A DNA stretch of 64,000 nucleotides from Actinomycetota bacterium (GTDB taxonomy: Bacteria > Actinomycetota > Acidimicrobiia > Acidimicrobiales > Ilumatobacteraceae). Of this stretch, positions 19,055-25,788 are shown one piece after another (the first letter of the stretch is position 1; every line of letters begins with the position of its first letter). The position numbers were made by a program, and so were the translations under genes. The stretch spans positions 1 to 64,000 of the forward strand of contig WLJO01000005.1 of the NCBI GenBank assembly GCA_009701715.1. The letters run 5' to 3'. A model generated the notes under the pieces. That model was not told the origin of the DNA, ran no database searches, and saw nothing but the letters and a program-made list of their open reading frames with translations.

Positions 19055-19833
19055 GCACCGAATCCCCCGTTCTCCGGTTCACCGACAATCACTGTCACCT
19101 CTACGACCCGCGGGTGCTCGGGGGAACCGATGAGCTCGTCGAGGCCGCTCGGGCCGCAGGGGTACACCGCATGATCACCGTCGGGTGCGACCGGGAGACC
19201 TCGCTCGCTGCCATCGACATCGCTGCCCGGTACACGGACGTGTGGGCAACGGTCGGGCTGCACCCGCACGAGGCGAAGTTTGGGGTGCATACGGTCGCTG
19301 ACCTCGTGAGCGAGCCGAAGGTCGTCGCGATCGGTGAGTGCGGGCTCGATTACTTCTACGACCACTCAGCGAGAGACGAGCAGAAGCAGGCGTTCGCCGA
19401 GCAGATCCGGCTCGCGCACGAGCACCAACTTCCCCTCGTCATCCACACGCGTGATGCGTGGGACGAGACGTTCGAGATCCTCGACTCCGAGGGCATGCCG
19501 CCCAACACGATCTTTCACTGCTTCTCGGGGGGCCCGGCGGAGGCCGACTCGTGCCTCGAACGAGGTGGCTTCCTGAGTTTCAGCGGCATCGTGACCTTCA
19601 AGAACGCCGAGCCACTCCGTGAGGCCGCTCGTCGATGCCCGCTCGACCGCATGCTCATCGAGACGGACGCGCCATACCTCGCCCCGATCCCACACCGCGG
19701 TCGACCAAACCAGCCCTCGTACGTCACGTTCGTCGCAGAATCGCTAGCGCTCACGACGAATCGCACGCTACGTGAGATCGCCGAGGCAACTGACCACAAT
19801 GCAGTCATTGCGTTCCGCCTCCCGTCTCCGTAA
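19051..19833 (+). CDS. tatD: TatD-family metal-dependent DNase
   Basis: A 260-residue TIM-barrel hydrolase. The N-terminal metal site DNHCHLYD corresponds to DxHxH. Further metal ligands and strand ends are GLHPHEAKFG, IGECGLDYFYD, PLVIHTRDAW, FHCFSGG and MLIETDAPYLAP. TatD proteins act as 3'-5' exonucleases or broader DNases in DNA repair. The ATGA overlap with metG and the position before the rpfB-slot gene and rsmA follow the M. tuberculosis order. Confidence 0.93.
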   Translation: MSTESPVLRFTDNHCHLYDPRVLGGTDELVEAARAAGVHRMITVGCDRETSLAAIDIAARYTDVWATVGLHPHEAKFGVHTVADLVSEPKVVAIGECGLDYFYDHSARDEQKQAFAEQIRLAHEHQLPLVIHTRDAWDETFEILDSEGMPPNTIFHCFSGGPAEADSCLERGGFLSFSGIVTFKNAEPLREAARRCPLDRMLIETDAPYLAPIPHRGRPNQPSYVTFVAESLALTTNRTLREIAEATDHNAVIAFRLPSP

Positions 19834-19857
19834 CCTTTTCGTCATGAGAGAGGACCG

Positions 19858-20403
19858 ATGAGCTGGCTCTCCAACGCGAGCGTGTACGAACGACGGCGCA
19901 TCGCTGTCGCCGTCGTCGCCACCTTGGTGCTCATCCCGGTCGCTTGGTGGACCCAGCGCTCCCCCAAGGCCGAGCACCCCGAGGCTGCGATCGACGAGGG
20001 GCCGCTGTCCCAGACGCTCTCGCCGGGCTTCCTCACCGGATCGAAAGAGACCGTTCCGCGCCCCACCAGCGCCCTCAACGAGGCAGCGCCGGAGGACGCG
20101 CTCATCCGCACCGGATTGGCGACCTACAAGAACTTCGCCGTCAGGCCGGTCCGGGTTCCCGGCAGCACTACCACCAGCACGATCGTGCCGACCACCGTGC
20201 TCCCCAAGGACGTCTGCATCATCAACTTCCTCCCCGAGGGGACCAAGGTGACCATCGAGAACACCGACAACGGGAGGTCGATCGCGTGCCGCGTGAGGTG
20301 GCAGACGATCCCGTCCGGGATGCTCGTGGTGCTCAACGCTCCCCTCTTCCAGAAGATCTCCGAGCTCACCCAGGCTCCGATCCCGGTGCGCATCAGTTGG
20401 TGA
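19858..20403 (+). CDS. Membrane-anchored exported protein at the rpfB locus, possible double-psi beta-barrel domain
   Basis: A 181-residue protein with a single hydrophobic segment at about 16-30 (AVAVVATLVLIPVAWW) after a short basic stretch, so it is probably anchored with the rest outside. A Pro/Thr-rich linker follows. The last 65 residues read TKVTIENTDNGRSIACRVR and end LVVLNAPLFQKI...PIPVRISW. This pattern (NGRS then an Arg-rich strand, then an LVxLN-like strand) recalls the RlpA double-psi beta-barrel found at the end of some actinobacterial wall enzymes. It lacks the transglycosylase domain of a resuscitation-promoting factor, although it occupies the rpfB position between tatD and rsmA. 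The domain call is tentative. Confidence 0.7.
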   Translation: MSWLSNASVYERRRIAVAVVATLVLIPVAWWTQRSPKAEHPEAAIDEGPLSQTLSPGFLTGSKETVPRPTSALNEAAPEDALIRTGLATYKNFAVRPVRVPGSTTTSTIVPTTVLPKDVCIINFLPEGTKVTIENTDNGRSIACRVRWQTIPSGMLVVLNAPLFQKISELTQAPIPVRISW

Positions 20404-20407
20404 CGAG

Positions 20408-21256
20408 ATGACGCTCGGCCGGACGCAGGCTGCGGCACAGCTCGAATCGCGGGGCCTGAGCCCGCGTCGCTCGCTCGGGCAGAACTTCGTCGTCGACGCG
20501 AACACGGTGCGCCGCATCGCCCGGCTCGCCGGCGTGGGGCCGGGGGATCATGTCGTCGAGGTCGGGGCTGGCCTCGGCTCGCTCACGCTCGCGCTTGCCG
20601 AGACCGGTGCGCAGGTTCTGGCGGTCGAGATCGACCAGCATCTCATCCCGATCCTGCAACAGAACACCGAGGCGTGTACCGACGTGACGGTTCGCCATGC
20701 CGACGCGATGGACCTTGACTGGCACGCCCTGCTCGCAGGGTCACCCTCGTGGACGCTGGTGGCGAACCTGCCGTACAACGTTGCCACGCCGCTCATTGCC
20801 GACATCCTCGACCTGGTTCCCGAGATCACGACCCTGCTCGTGATGGTGCAGAAAGAGGTGGGCGAACGCCTCGTGGCGGCCGCACGTAGCGAGGCCTATG
20901 GCGCCGTGAGCGTCAAGGTCGCGTACTGGGCAACGAGCGCTCTCGTGGGACTCGTTCCCCCCAGCGTGTTCCTGCCGCGGCCGAACGTGGACTCTGCGCT
21001 GGTACGCATCGATCGGCGAAGCGAGCCTGCCATCGGCCCCGAGGTGGACCGCGAGGGGCTGTTCGCACTCGTCCGCACCGGTTTCGGGCAGCGCCGCAAG
21101 ATGCTGCGTCGATCGCTGAGCGGCCTCGTCGACGCCGAAGCGTTCGAGCGGGCCGGCGTGGAACCGACCGCCCGGGCCGAGGAACTTGACGTCTTCGCGT
21201 GGGGTCGGCTCGCGGCTGCGGCCGCCGCCGCACCGACAGGGGTTGATGCATCGTGA
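20408..21256 (+). CDS. rsmA: 16S rRNA dimethyladenosine transferase RsmA (KsgA)
   Basis: RsmA dimethylates A1518 and A1519 of 16S rRNA. The 282-residue protein has the N-terminal LGQNFVVDANTVRRI, the SAM-binding VVEVGAGLGSLTLAL, the acidic VEIDQHLIP, and the catalytic NLPYNVATPL motif. The C-terminal part has FLPRPNVDSALVRI and FGQRRKMLRRSL. The start is 5 bp after the preceding gene; the stop overlaps ispE (GTGA). Confidence 0.96.
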   Translation: MTLGRTQAAAQLESRGLSPRRSLGQNFVVDANTVRRIARLAGVGPGDHVVEVGAGLGSLTLALAETGAQVLAVEIDQHLIPILQQNTEACTDVTVRHADAMDLDWHALLAGSPSWTLVANLPYNVATPLIADILDLVPEITTLLVMVQKEVGERLVAAARSEAYGAVSVKVAYWATSALVGLVPPSVFLPRPNVDSALVRIDRRSEPAIGPEVDREGLFALVRTGFGQRRKMLRRSLSGLVDAEAFERAGVEPTARAEELDVFAWGRLAAAAAAAPTGVDAS

Positions 21257-21984
21257 CCATCACCGTGGTCGAAGCCCACGCAAAGCTGACCCTGTCACTG
21301 CGAATCACCGGTCTGCGCGAGGACGGTTACCACCTCATTGATGCCGAGATGGTGACGCTGTCCCTGCACGATCGGCTCCGTATCGACAGCGCCGGCGGCG
21401 GCATCTCGGTGACCGGTCCCTACGCCGACGGGGTGCCCGCCGACACGACGAACCTCGTTCATCGCTCCCTGCTGCTCAGCGGCGCGGAGGCCGGCATTCA
21501 CCTCGAGAAGAACATCCCGAACGGCGGCGGCCTCGGCGGGGGTTCGGCGGACGCCGCTGCTGTGCTGCGGTGGGCCGGATGGACCGATGCTGAACGCGCA
21601 GCGACGATCGGCGCCGATGTGGCGTTCTGCCTCGTGGGCGGGCGCGCACGGGTGACCGGGGCAGGCGAACAGGTCGAGCCATTGCCGTTCGAGGAGCGCT
21701 CGTACACGCTCATCATTCCACCGCTGTACTGCCCGACCCCGGCCGTCTACCGCGCCTGGGACGAACTGGGCGGACCGCAGGGCGGCAACGGCAACGACCT
21801 CGAGGCAGCGGCACTCGCAGTAGTGCCCGACATGGAATGGTGGCGGGACCGGATCATCGACGCGAGCGGTCAGTCCCCGCGGCTTGCCGGCAGCGGTTCC
21901 ACCTGGTTCCTCGAGGGCGAACTACCCGACCTGCAGGCAAAAATGCCAGCGGCCACGGTAGTGGTCACCCACACCGTGGCCTGA
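21253..21984 (+). CDS. ispE: 4-diphosphocytidyl-2-C-methyl-D-erythritol kinase IspE
   Basis: A GHMP kinase of the non-mevalonate isoprenoid pathway. Family landmarks are AKLTLSLRITGLREDGYH at the start, the phosphate-binding PNGGGLGGGSADAAA, DVAFCLVGGRARVTGAGE and the C-terminal GSGSTWFLEG. At 243 residues it is shorter than the usual 280-310, mainly from compaction in the middle; all GHMP motifs remain. Start is GTG overlapping the rsmA stop. It ends in convergence with the bS22 gene. Confidence 0.93.
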   Translation: MTITVVEAHAKLTLSLRITGLREDGYHLIDAEMVTLSLHDRLRIDSAGGGISVTGPYADGVPADTTNLVHRSLLLSGAEAGIHLEKNIPNGGGLGGGSADAAAVLRWAGWTDAERAATIGADVAFCLVGGRARVTGAGEQVEPLPFEERSYTLIIPPLYCPTPAVYRAWDELGGPQGGNGNDLEAAALAVVPDMEWWRDRIIDASGQSPRLAGSGSTWFLEGELPDLQAKMPAATVVVTHTVA

Positions 21985-21992
21985 GACAGCCG

Positions 21993-22008
21993 ACGGGCAG
22001 GGGCCCGT
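21993..22008. terminator. Hairpin between convergent ispE and bS22
   Basis: ACGGGC (21993-21998) and GCCCGT (22003-22008) form a perfect 6-bp GC-rich stem with a 4-base AGGG loop, 8 bp after the ispE stop and 11 bp before the bS22 stop. No T-run follows, so the termination role is inferred from placement. Confidence 0.5.
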
Positions 22009-22019
22009 GGCGGGAAGAA

Positions 22020-22112
22020 CTACTTGCGACGCTGGTGACGCGTGCGCCGGAGCATCTTCTTGTGCTTCTTCTTGCGCATGCGCTTGCGGCGCTTCTTGAT
22101 CAACGATCCCAT
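22020..22112 (-). CDS. bS22-type small ribosomal peptide (AURKAIP1/COX24 domain)
   Basis: A complete 30-residue gene: MGSLIKKRRKRMRKKK at the start, ending RTRHQRRK. More than half the residues are Lys or Arg. It matches the bS22 peptide seen in mycobacterial small ribosomal subunits and annotated across actinobacteria as AURKAIP1/COX24-domain protein, normally 30-33 residues. The frame is open far upstream to 22358, but that extension would read through the tRNA-Gln gene, so the ATG at 22112 is the start. No Shine-Dalgarno sequence is visible, so translation may be leaderless or follow processing of a tRNA-containing transcript. Confidence 0.9.
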   Translation of the reverse strand: MGSLIKKRRKRMRKKKHKKMLRRTRHQRRK

Positions 22113-22219
22113 AAGGCTGGCAAGGCTATCGGTCACGGGCGCAGAACACCTCATTGACGCAAACGTTGCTGCTCGGCCGCACCGATTGCGCCAGCGCTTC
22201 CCTCCGGGGAGCCAATCAG

Positions 22220-22291
22220 TTCGGGGGAGAGGGCTCGAACCCCTATTCACGGAACCAAAATCCGTTGTCCTGCCGGTTGGACGACCCCCGA
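22220..22291 (-). tRNA. tRNA-Gln (anticodon TTG)
   Basis: The minus strand folds as a full cloverleaf. Acceptor TCGGGGG pairs with CCCCCGA. The D stem is GTCC/GGAC, and the anticodon stem ACGGA/TCCGT has loop TTTTGGT, with TTG at positions 34-36. The T stem AGGGG/CCTCT includes one G-U pair and has loop TTCGAGC. CCA is not encoded (CTG follows the discriminator A). It lies upstream of the bS22 gene on the same strand. Confidence 0.93.
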
Positions 22292-22360
22292 AGGTCCCCA
22301 GCAATGTACCGCCCTCCCCGGATCTCCCCCATCCGTCACCGGCCGCGCTATAACCCATGC

Positions 22361-23461
22361 ATGCCGGTCTCCGCCATCGTCCTAGCAGCGGGCGAGGACT
22401 CCCGCATGCGCTCCAGCCGCCCGAAGCCCCTGCACCTGATCTGCGGCCGCCCGATGGTCATGCACGTCATCCACGCGCTCGAGGGTGTGGATGTCGAGCG
22501 CACCGTGGTCGTCGTGGGCTCCGACGCCGAGCGTGTCACCAAGAAGGTCCAGGAACAGGCTCCTGTCTGGGCAGGGGTCACCTTCGTCGAGCAGGAGGTG
22601 CGGCACGGCTCGGGCGACGCAACCCTCGTGGGTCTGTCGGCATTCGACTCCGACGATCTCGACGACACGTCGACCGTCGTGGTGCTGCCGGGCGACCGAC
22701 CATTGCTCCGCGCACGCACCATCACTGACCTCGTTCGCCAGCACGAAGCGGGAGATACCGCAGCCACGGTGGTCACCGTCGTTCGTGACCGTCCGGCAGG
22801 CTTCCGCCGAGTCGTGCGGGCGGCTTCGCGCCAGGGCGAGGGCCGCATTCTTCGAATCGTCGAAGACGCAAACGCATCGGTCGAAGAAGCACTGATCACC
22901 GAGTGCAGCACATCAATCCTCGCCTTTCGACGCGATCTCCTCGCTCCTGCACTCCGCCGACTGCGGCCCTCGCAGGCCAATGGCGAGTTCTACCTGTCGG
23001 ACGTGATCGAGGAACTCGCCTCGATGGGTTACCCGATCGGTTCCATGGCACTCGACGACACTTCCGAGGTCCTCGACGTCGAGGATCGTTGGCAGTTGGC
23101 GATGGTAGAGCGGGAACTACGGGCCCGGACCAACCGCATGTGGATGCTCAACGGCGTCACCATGTTCGACCCCCGCCAGACGTTCATCGACGTCACCGTG
23201 GACCTCGGCCGTGACGTGACGCTCTACCCCGGCACCATCCTGCAGGGCAGAACGGTGATCGGTGATGGCTGTGAGATCGGGCCGAACACGCGGCTCGTGG
23301 ACTGCGTGGTCGGGGACGACGCCACGGTCGCGAACTCCGTCGGCATGGAGGCCGAGATCGGTCGTGGAGCAGAAGTGGGCCCATTTGCCTACCTGGAGGC
23401 CGGTGCTGCGGTCGGTGAGAGCGCACGGACCGGACCCTTCTACACTGGCCGCGCGGAGTGA
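22361..23461 (+). CDS. glmU: GlmU-like N-acetylglucosamine-1-phosphate uridylyltransferase lacking the acetyltransferase part
   Basis: A 366-residue protein in the glmU position ahead of prs. The nucleotidyltransferase domain begins VSAIVLAAGEDSRMRSSRPK. The usual GxGTRM loop here reads GEDSRM, although the Arg and the downstream Lys are kept. GDRPLL gives the metal-binding Asp, and a Gly-Glu-Phe-Tyr-Leu region follows. A short left-handed beta-helix (DVTLYPGTILQG, IGPNTRLVD, IGRGAEVGPFAYL) then stops after about five coils. Full GlmU has 450-490 residues and carries the acetyltransferase catalytic His and CoA site in the missing portion. Prs starts 20 bp later, so the absent part is not in another frame. 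Probably only UDP-GlcNAc formation is retained. Confidence 0.85.
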   Translation: MPVSAIVLAAGEDSRMRSSRPKPLHLICGRPMVMHVIHALEGVDVERTVVVVGSDAERVTKKVQEQAPVWAGVTFVEQEVRHGSGDATLVGLSAFDSDDLDDTSTVVVLPGDRPLLRARTITDLVRQHEAGDTAATVVTVVRDRPAGFRRVVRAASRQGEGRILRIVEDANASVEEALITECSTSILAFRRDLLAPALRRLRPSQANGEFYLSDVIEELASMGYPIGSMALDDTSEVLDVEDRWQLAMVERELRARTNRMWMLNGVTMFDPRQTFIDVTVDLGRDVTLYPGTILQGRTVIGDGCEIGPNTRLVDCVVGDDATVANSVGMEAEIGRGAEVGPFAYLEAGAAVGESARTGPFYTGRAE

Positions 23462-23480
23462 GAAGGGGCGAGTCGTCATC

Positions 23481-24482
23481 ATGGATCAGTCGATGCAAAA
23501 GGTCAGTACCAAACGGCTAGCGCTGTATTCGGGTCGCACTCACCGTGCGTTGGCCGAGGAGGTAGCCGAATGCCTCGGTACCGAGCTCGGCGATGCCCAG
23601 ATCGTCGACTTCGCCAATACCGAGATCCGCCCGCGGTTTGCCCAGAGCATCCGTGGGGCCGATGTGTTCGTCATGCAGAGCCACTACGGCTGGAACGGCC
23701 ACTCGGTGAATGACTCGATCATGGAACAGCTCATCATGATCGACGCCGCACAGCGCGCCTCAGCCAAGCGCATCACCGCCGTGTGCCCCTTCTACGGCTA
23801 CGCGCGCCAGGACCGCAAGGCCGAGGGTCGGGAGCCGATCACGGCGCGCCTCGTGGCCGACCTGTTCAAGACCGCTGGCGCGAAGCGCATGGTCTCCATC
23901 GACCTCCATTCGGGCCAGATCCAAGGCTTCTTCGACGGTCCGGTCGACCACCTCACCGCGATGCCGGTGATCGAGTCCTACATCCGAACCCACGCCCACG
24001 AACCCGTGATCGTCTCGCCGGACTCCGGCCGGATCAAGGTGGCCGAGCGCATGGCGCAGCACCTCAACGACAAGGGCGCGGACCTTGCGTTCATCTATAA
24101 GCGCCGGCCGAAGGGCAGGACCAACGTCGCCGAGGCCAAGGAAGTCATCGGCGAAGTGGAGGGGCGCCTCTGTATTCTCACCGACGACATGATCGATACC
24201 GGCGGCACCATCGTGTCGGCCGCAGAGCTGCTGATTAGCCGGGGAGCCACCGAGGTCTGGGCCATGGCGACCCATGGTGTGCTGTCCGGCCCAGCGGTGG
24301 AGCGGCTCAAGAACTCGCCGATCAGCAGGGTCGTGATCACCAACACCCTCCCCCTGCCCCCCGAGAAGCAGATCGACAAGATCGAGGTGCTCTCGATTGC
24401 CCCGCTCATCGCCGATGCGCTCTCCGCCGTGTTCGATGACACCAGCGTGAGCGAGATCTTCGGCGGCGAGAACCAAGCCTGA
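23481..24482 (+). CDS. prs: Ribose-phosphate pyrophosphokinase
   Basis: Makes PRPP from ribose-5-phosphate and ATP for nucleotide, His and Trp synthesis. The 333-residue protein carries the ATP-binding region with RQDRKAEGREPITARL, the signature DLHSGQIQGFFDGPVDHL, and the PRPP loop DDMIDTGGTI (usually DTAGT). The ATG at 23481 has a purine-rich AGAAGGGG about 12 bp upstream. The glmU - prs - rplY - pth order is conserved in actinobacteria. Confidence 0.96.
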   Translation: MDQSMQKVSTKRLALYSGRTHRALAEEVAECLGTELGDAQIVDFANTEIRPRFAQSIRGADVFVMQSHYGWNGHSVNDSIMEQLIMIDAAQRASAKRITAVCPFYGYARQDRKAEGREPITARLVADLFKTAGAKRMVSIDLHSGQIQGFFDGPVDHLTAMPVIESYIRTHAHEPVIVSPDSGRIKVAERMAQHLNDKGADLAFIYKRRPKGRTNVAEAKEVIGEVEGRLCILTDDMIDTGGTIVSAAELLISRGATEVWAMATHGVLSGPAVERLKNSPISRVVITNTLPLPPEKQIDKIEVLSIAPLIADALSAVFDDTSVSEIFGGENQA

Positions 24483-24588
24483 CCCGTTTTCCCGGGTTAC
24501 CGCGGGTTTCGGTCGGCGATCCGGAGCCGGTATCCTCGGACGCTGCTGTCGATGCCCGCGCATCGGCTCGATCTGGAGACCATACGTC

Positions 24589-25167
24589 ATGCCCACCAAC
24601 GTGCTCGTCGCAACCACCGGCCGTGAAACCGGTTCGGCCACTTCCCGCCGTCTGCGCGCCCAGGACAACATCCCGGCAGTCGTGTACGGGCATGGCATGT
24701 CGCCAGTCTCGGTGACGGTCGTGCGCCGTGACCTGCGTATCGCTGTTTCCGGAGCGAACGGCTTCAACACGGTGCTCAGCCTGAAGGTCGGCAACGACAC
24801 GCTCGTGGCGCTCATCAAAGAAGTGCAGCGTCACCCGGTCAAGCGCACGGTGAGCCACCTGGACTTCCTCGTCGTGAACCCCGACGAGCAGATCACGGTT
24901 CACGTGCCGCTCCACTTGTATGGCGAGGCCAAGGCCGTCCTCCAGGCCGGTGGTCTCGTGGACCCGGCAGTCGACCACATCGACCTCGTCACCACGCCGA
25001 ACCAGATGCCCTCCGAAGTCCGCCTCGACATCACCGACCTGCAGCCCGGTCAGGTCATCCACCTGAGCGAGCTCACCCTGCCTGCGGGTTGCACTGCCAT
25101 CGGCGATCCGGACATGCCGGTCGTCATCGCAATGCTCGGCTCCCTAGGCGCTCCCGCCCGTTCGTGA
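24589..25167 (+). CDS. rplY: Ribosomal protein bL25 (Ctc-type)
   Basis: A 192-residue 5S rRNA-binding protein of the long Ctc type. The N-terminal L25 domain holds RRLRAQDNIPAVVYGHG and IKEVQRHPVKRTVSHLDF. The C-terminal beta domain (from about residue 100) contains VHVPLHLYGEA and DITDLQPGQVIHLSEL. The stop overlaps the pth GTG start. The 106-bp gap upstream separates it from prs and could hold a promoter, but none is clear. Confidence 0.95.
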   Translation: MPTNVLVATTGRETGSATSRRLRAQDNIPAVVYGHGMSPVSVTVVRRDLRIAVSGANGFNTVLSLKVGNDTLVALIKEVQRHPVKRTVSHLDFLVVNPDEQITVHVPLHLYGEAKAVLQAGGLVDPAVDHIDLVTTPNQMPSEVRLDITDLQPGQVIHLSELTLPAGCTAIGDPDMPVVIAMLGSLGAPARS

Positions 25168-25778
25168 GCCTGTTCGGCCGCGAACGGGCCCCCCGGAGGG
25201 GAACCCCGTTCGACTGGCTGGTCGTCGGTCTTGGCAATCCCGGCAAGGAATACGACCGCTCGCGGCACAACGTGGGCGCAGAGACCGTGCAGTTGCTCGC
25301 CAAGCGCTCGGGTACCCCGCTCAAGGCCGGGCGCGAACGGGCGCTCGTGGCCGAGGTCACCATCGCAGAACACCGTTGTGTGCTCGCGTTCCCGACCACC
25401 TTCATGAACCTGTCCGGTGAGTCCGTCTCGGGACTAGTGCGCCGCTACGGCATCACCGAGCCCAGCCAGATCCTCGTGATCCACGACGAACTGGACCTCG
25501 CCCCCGGGATGCTGAAAGTGAAAGTCGGCGGCGGACTCGCCGGTCACAACGGCCTGAGGTCGATCACTCAGCACCTCAAGACCCAGGACTACGTCCGGAT
25601 CCGTATCGGCGTCGGCAAGCCGCCGTCGAAGGAACACGGGGCCGACCACGTGTTGTCCCGGATCCCGAAGGCCGAGCGCGAACTCCTCGACATCACCGTG
25701 GAGCGGGCGGCCGACGCGGCCGAGTGCGCCGTGGCAAGCGGGGCCGATGCAGCCATGGCCCGCTTCAACGGGTTGTGA
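25164..25778 (+). CDS. pth: Peptidyl-tRNA hydrolase
   Basis: Pth releases peptides from peptidyl-tRNA. The 204-residue protein has WLVVGLGNPGKEYDRSRHNVG with the Asn and catalytic His, TTFMNLSGESV, and IHDELDLAPGMLKVKVGGG with the catalytic Asp. The GTG at 25164 overlaps the rplY stop (GTGA) and gives a 17-residue polar lead before homology. The frame continues upstream only inside rplY. Confidence 0.95.
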   Translation: MSLFGRERAPRRGTPFDWLVVGLGNPGKEYDRSRHNVGAETVQLLAKRSGTPLKAGRERALVAEVTIAEHRCVLAFPTTFMNLSGESVSGLVRRYGITEPSQILVIHDELDLAPGMLKVKVGGGLAGHNGLRSITQHLKTQDYVRIRIGVGKPPSKEHGADHVLSRIPKAERELLDITVERAADAAECAVASGADAAMARFNGL

Positions 25779-25788
25779 CACGCAGCGC

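Noticed and set aside
23440-23480. Frameshift in glmU hiding the acetyltransferase domain
   Set aside because: Only 20 bp separate the stop from prs, so the missing 90-120 residues are not present in another frame.
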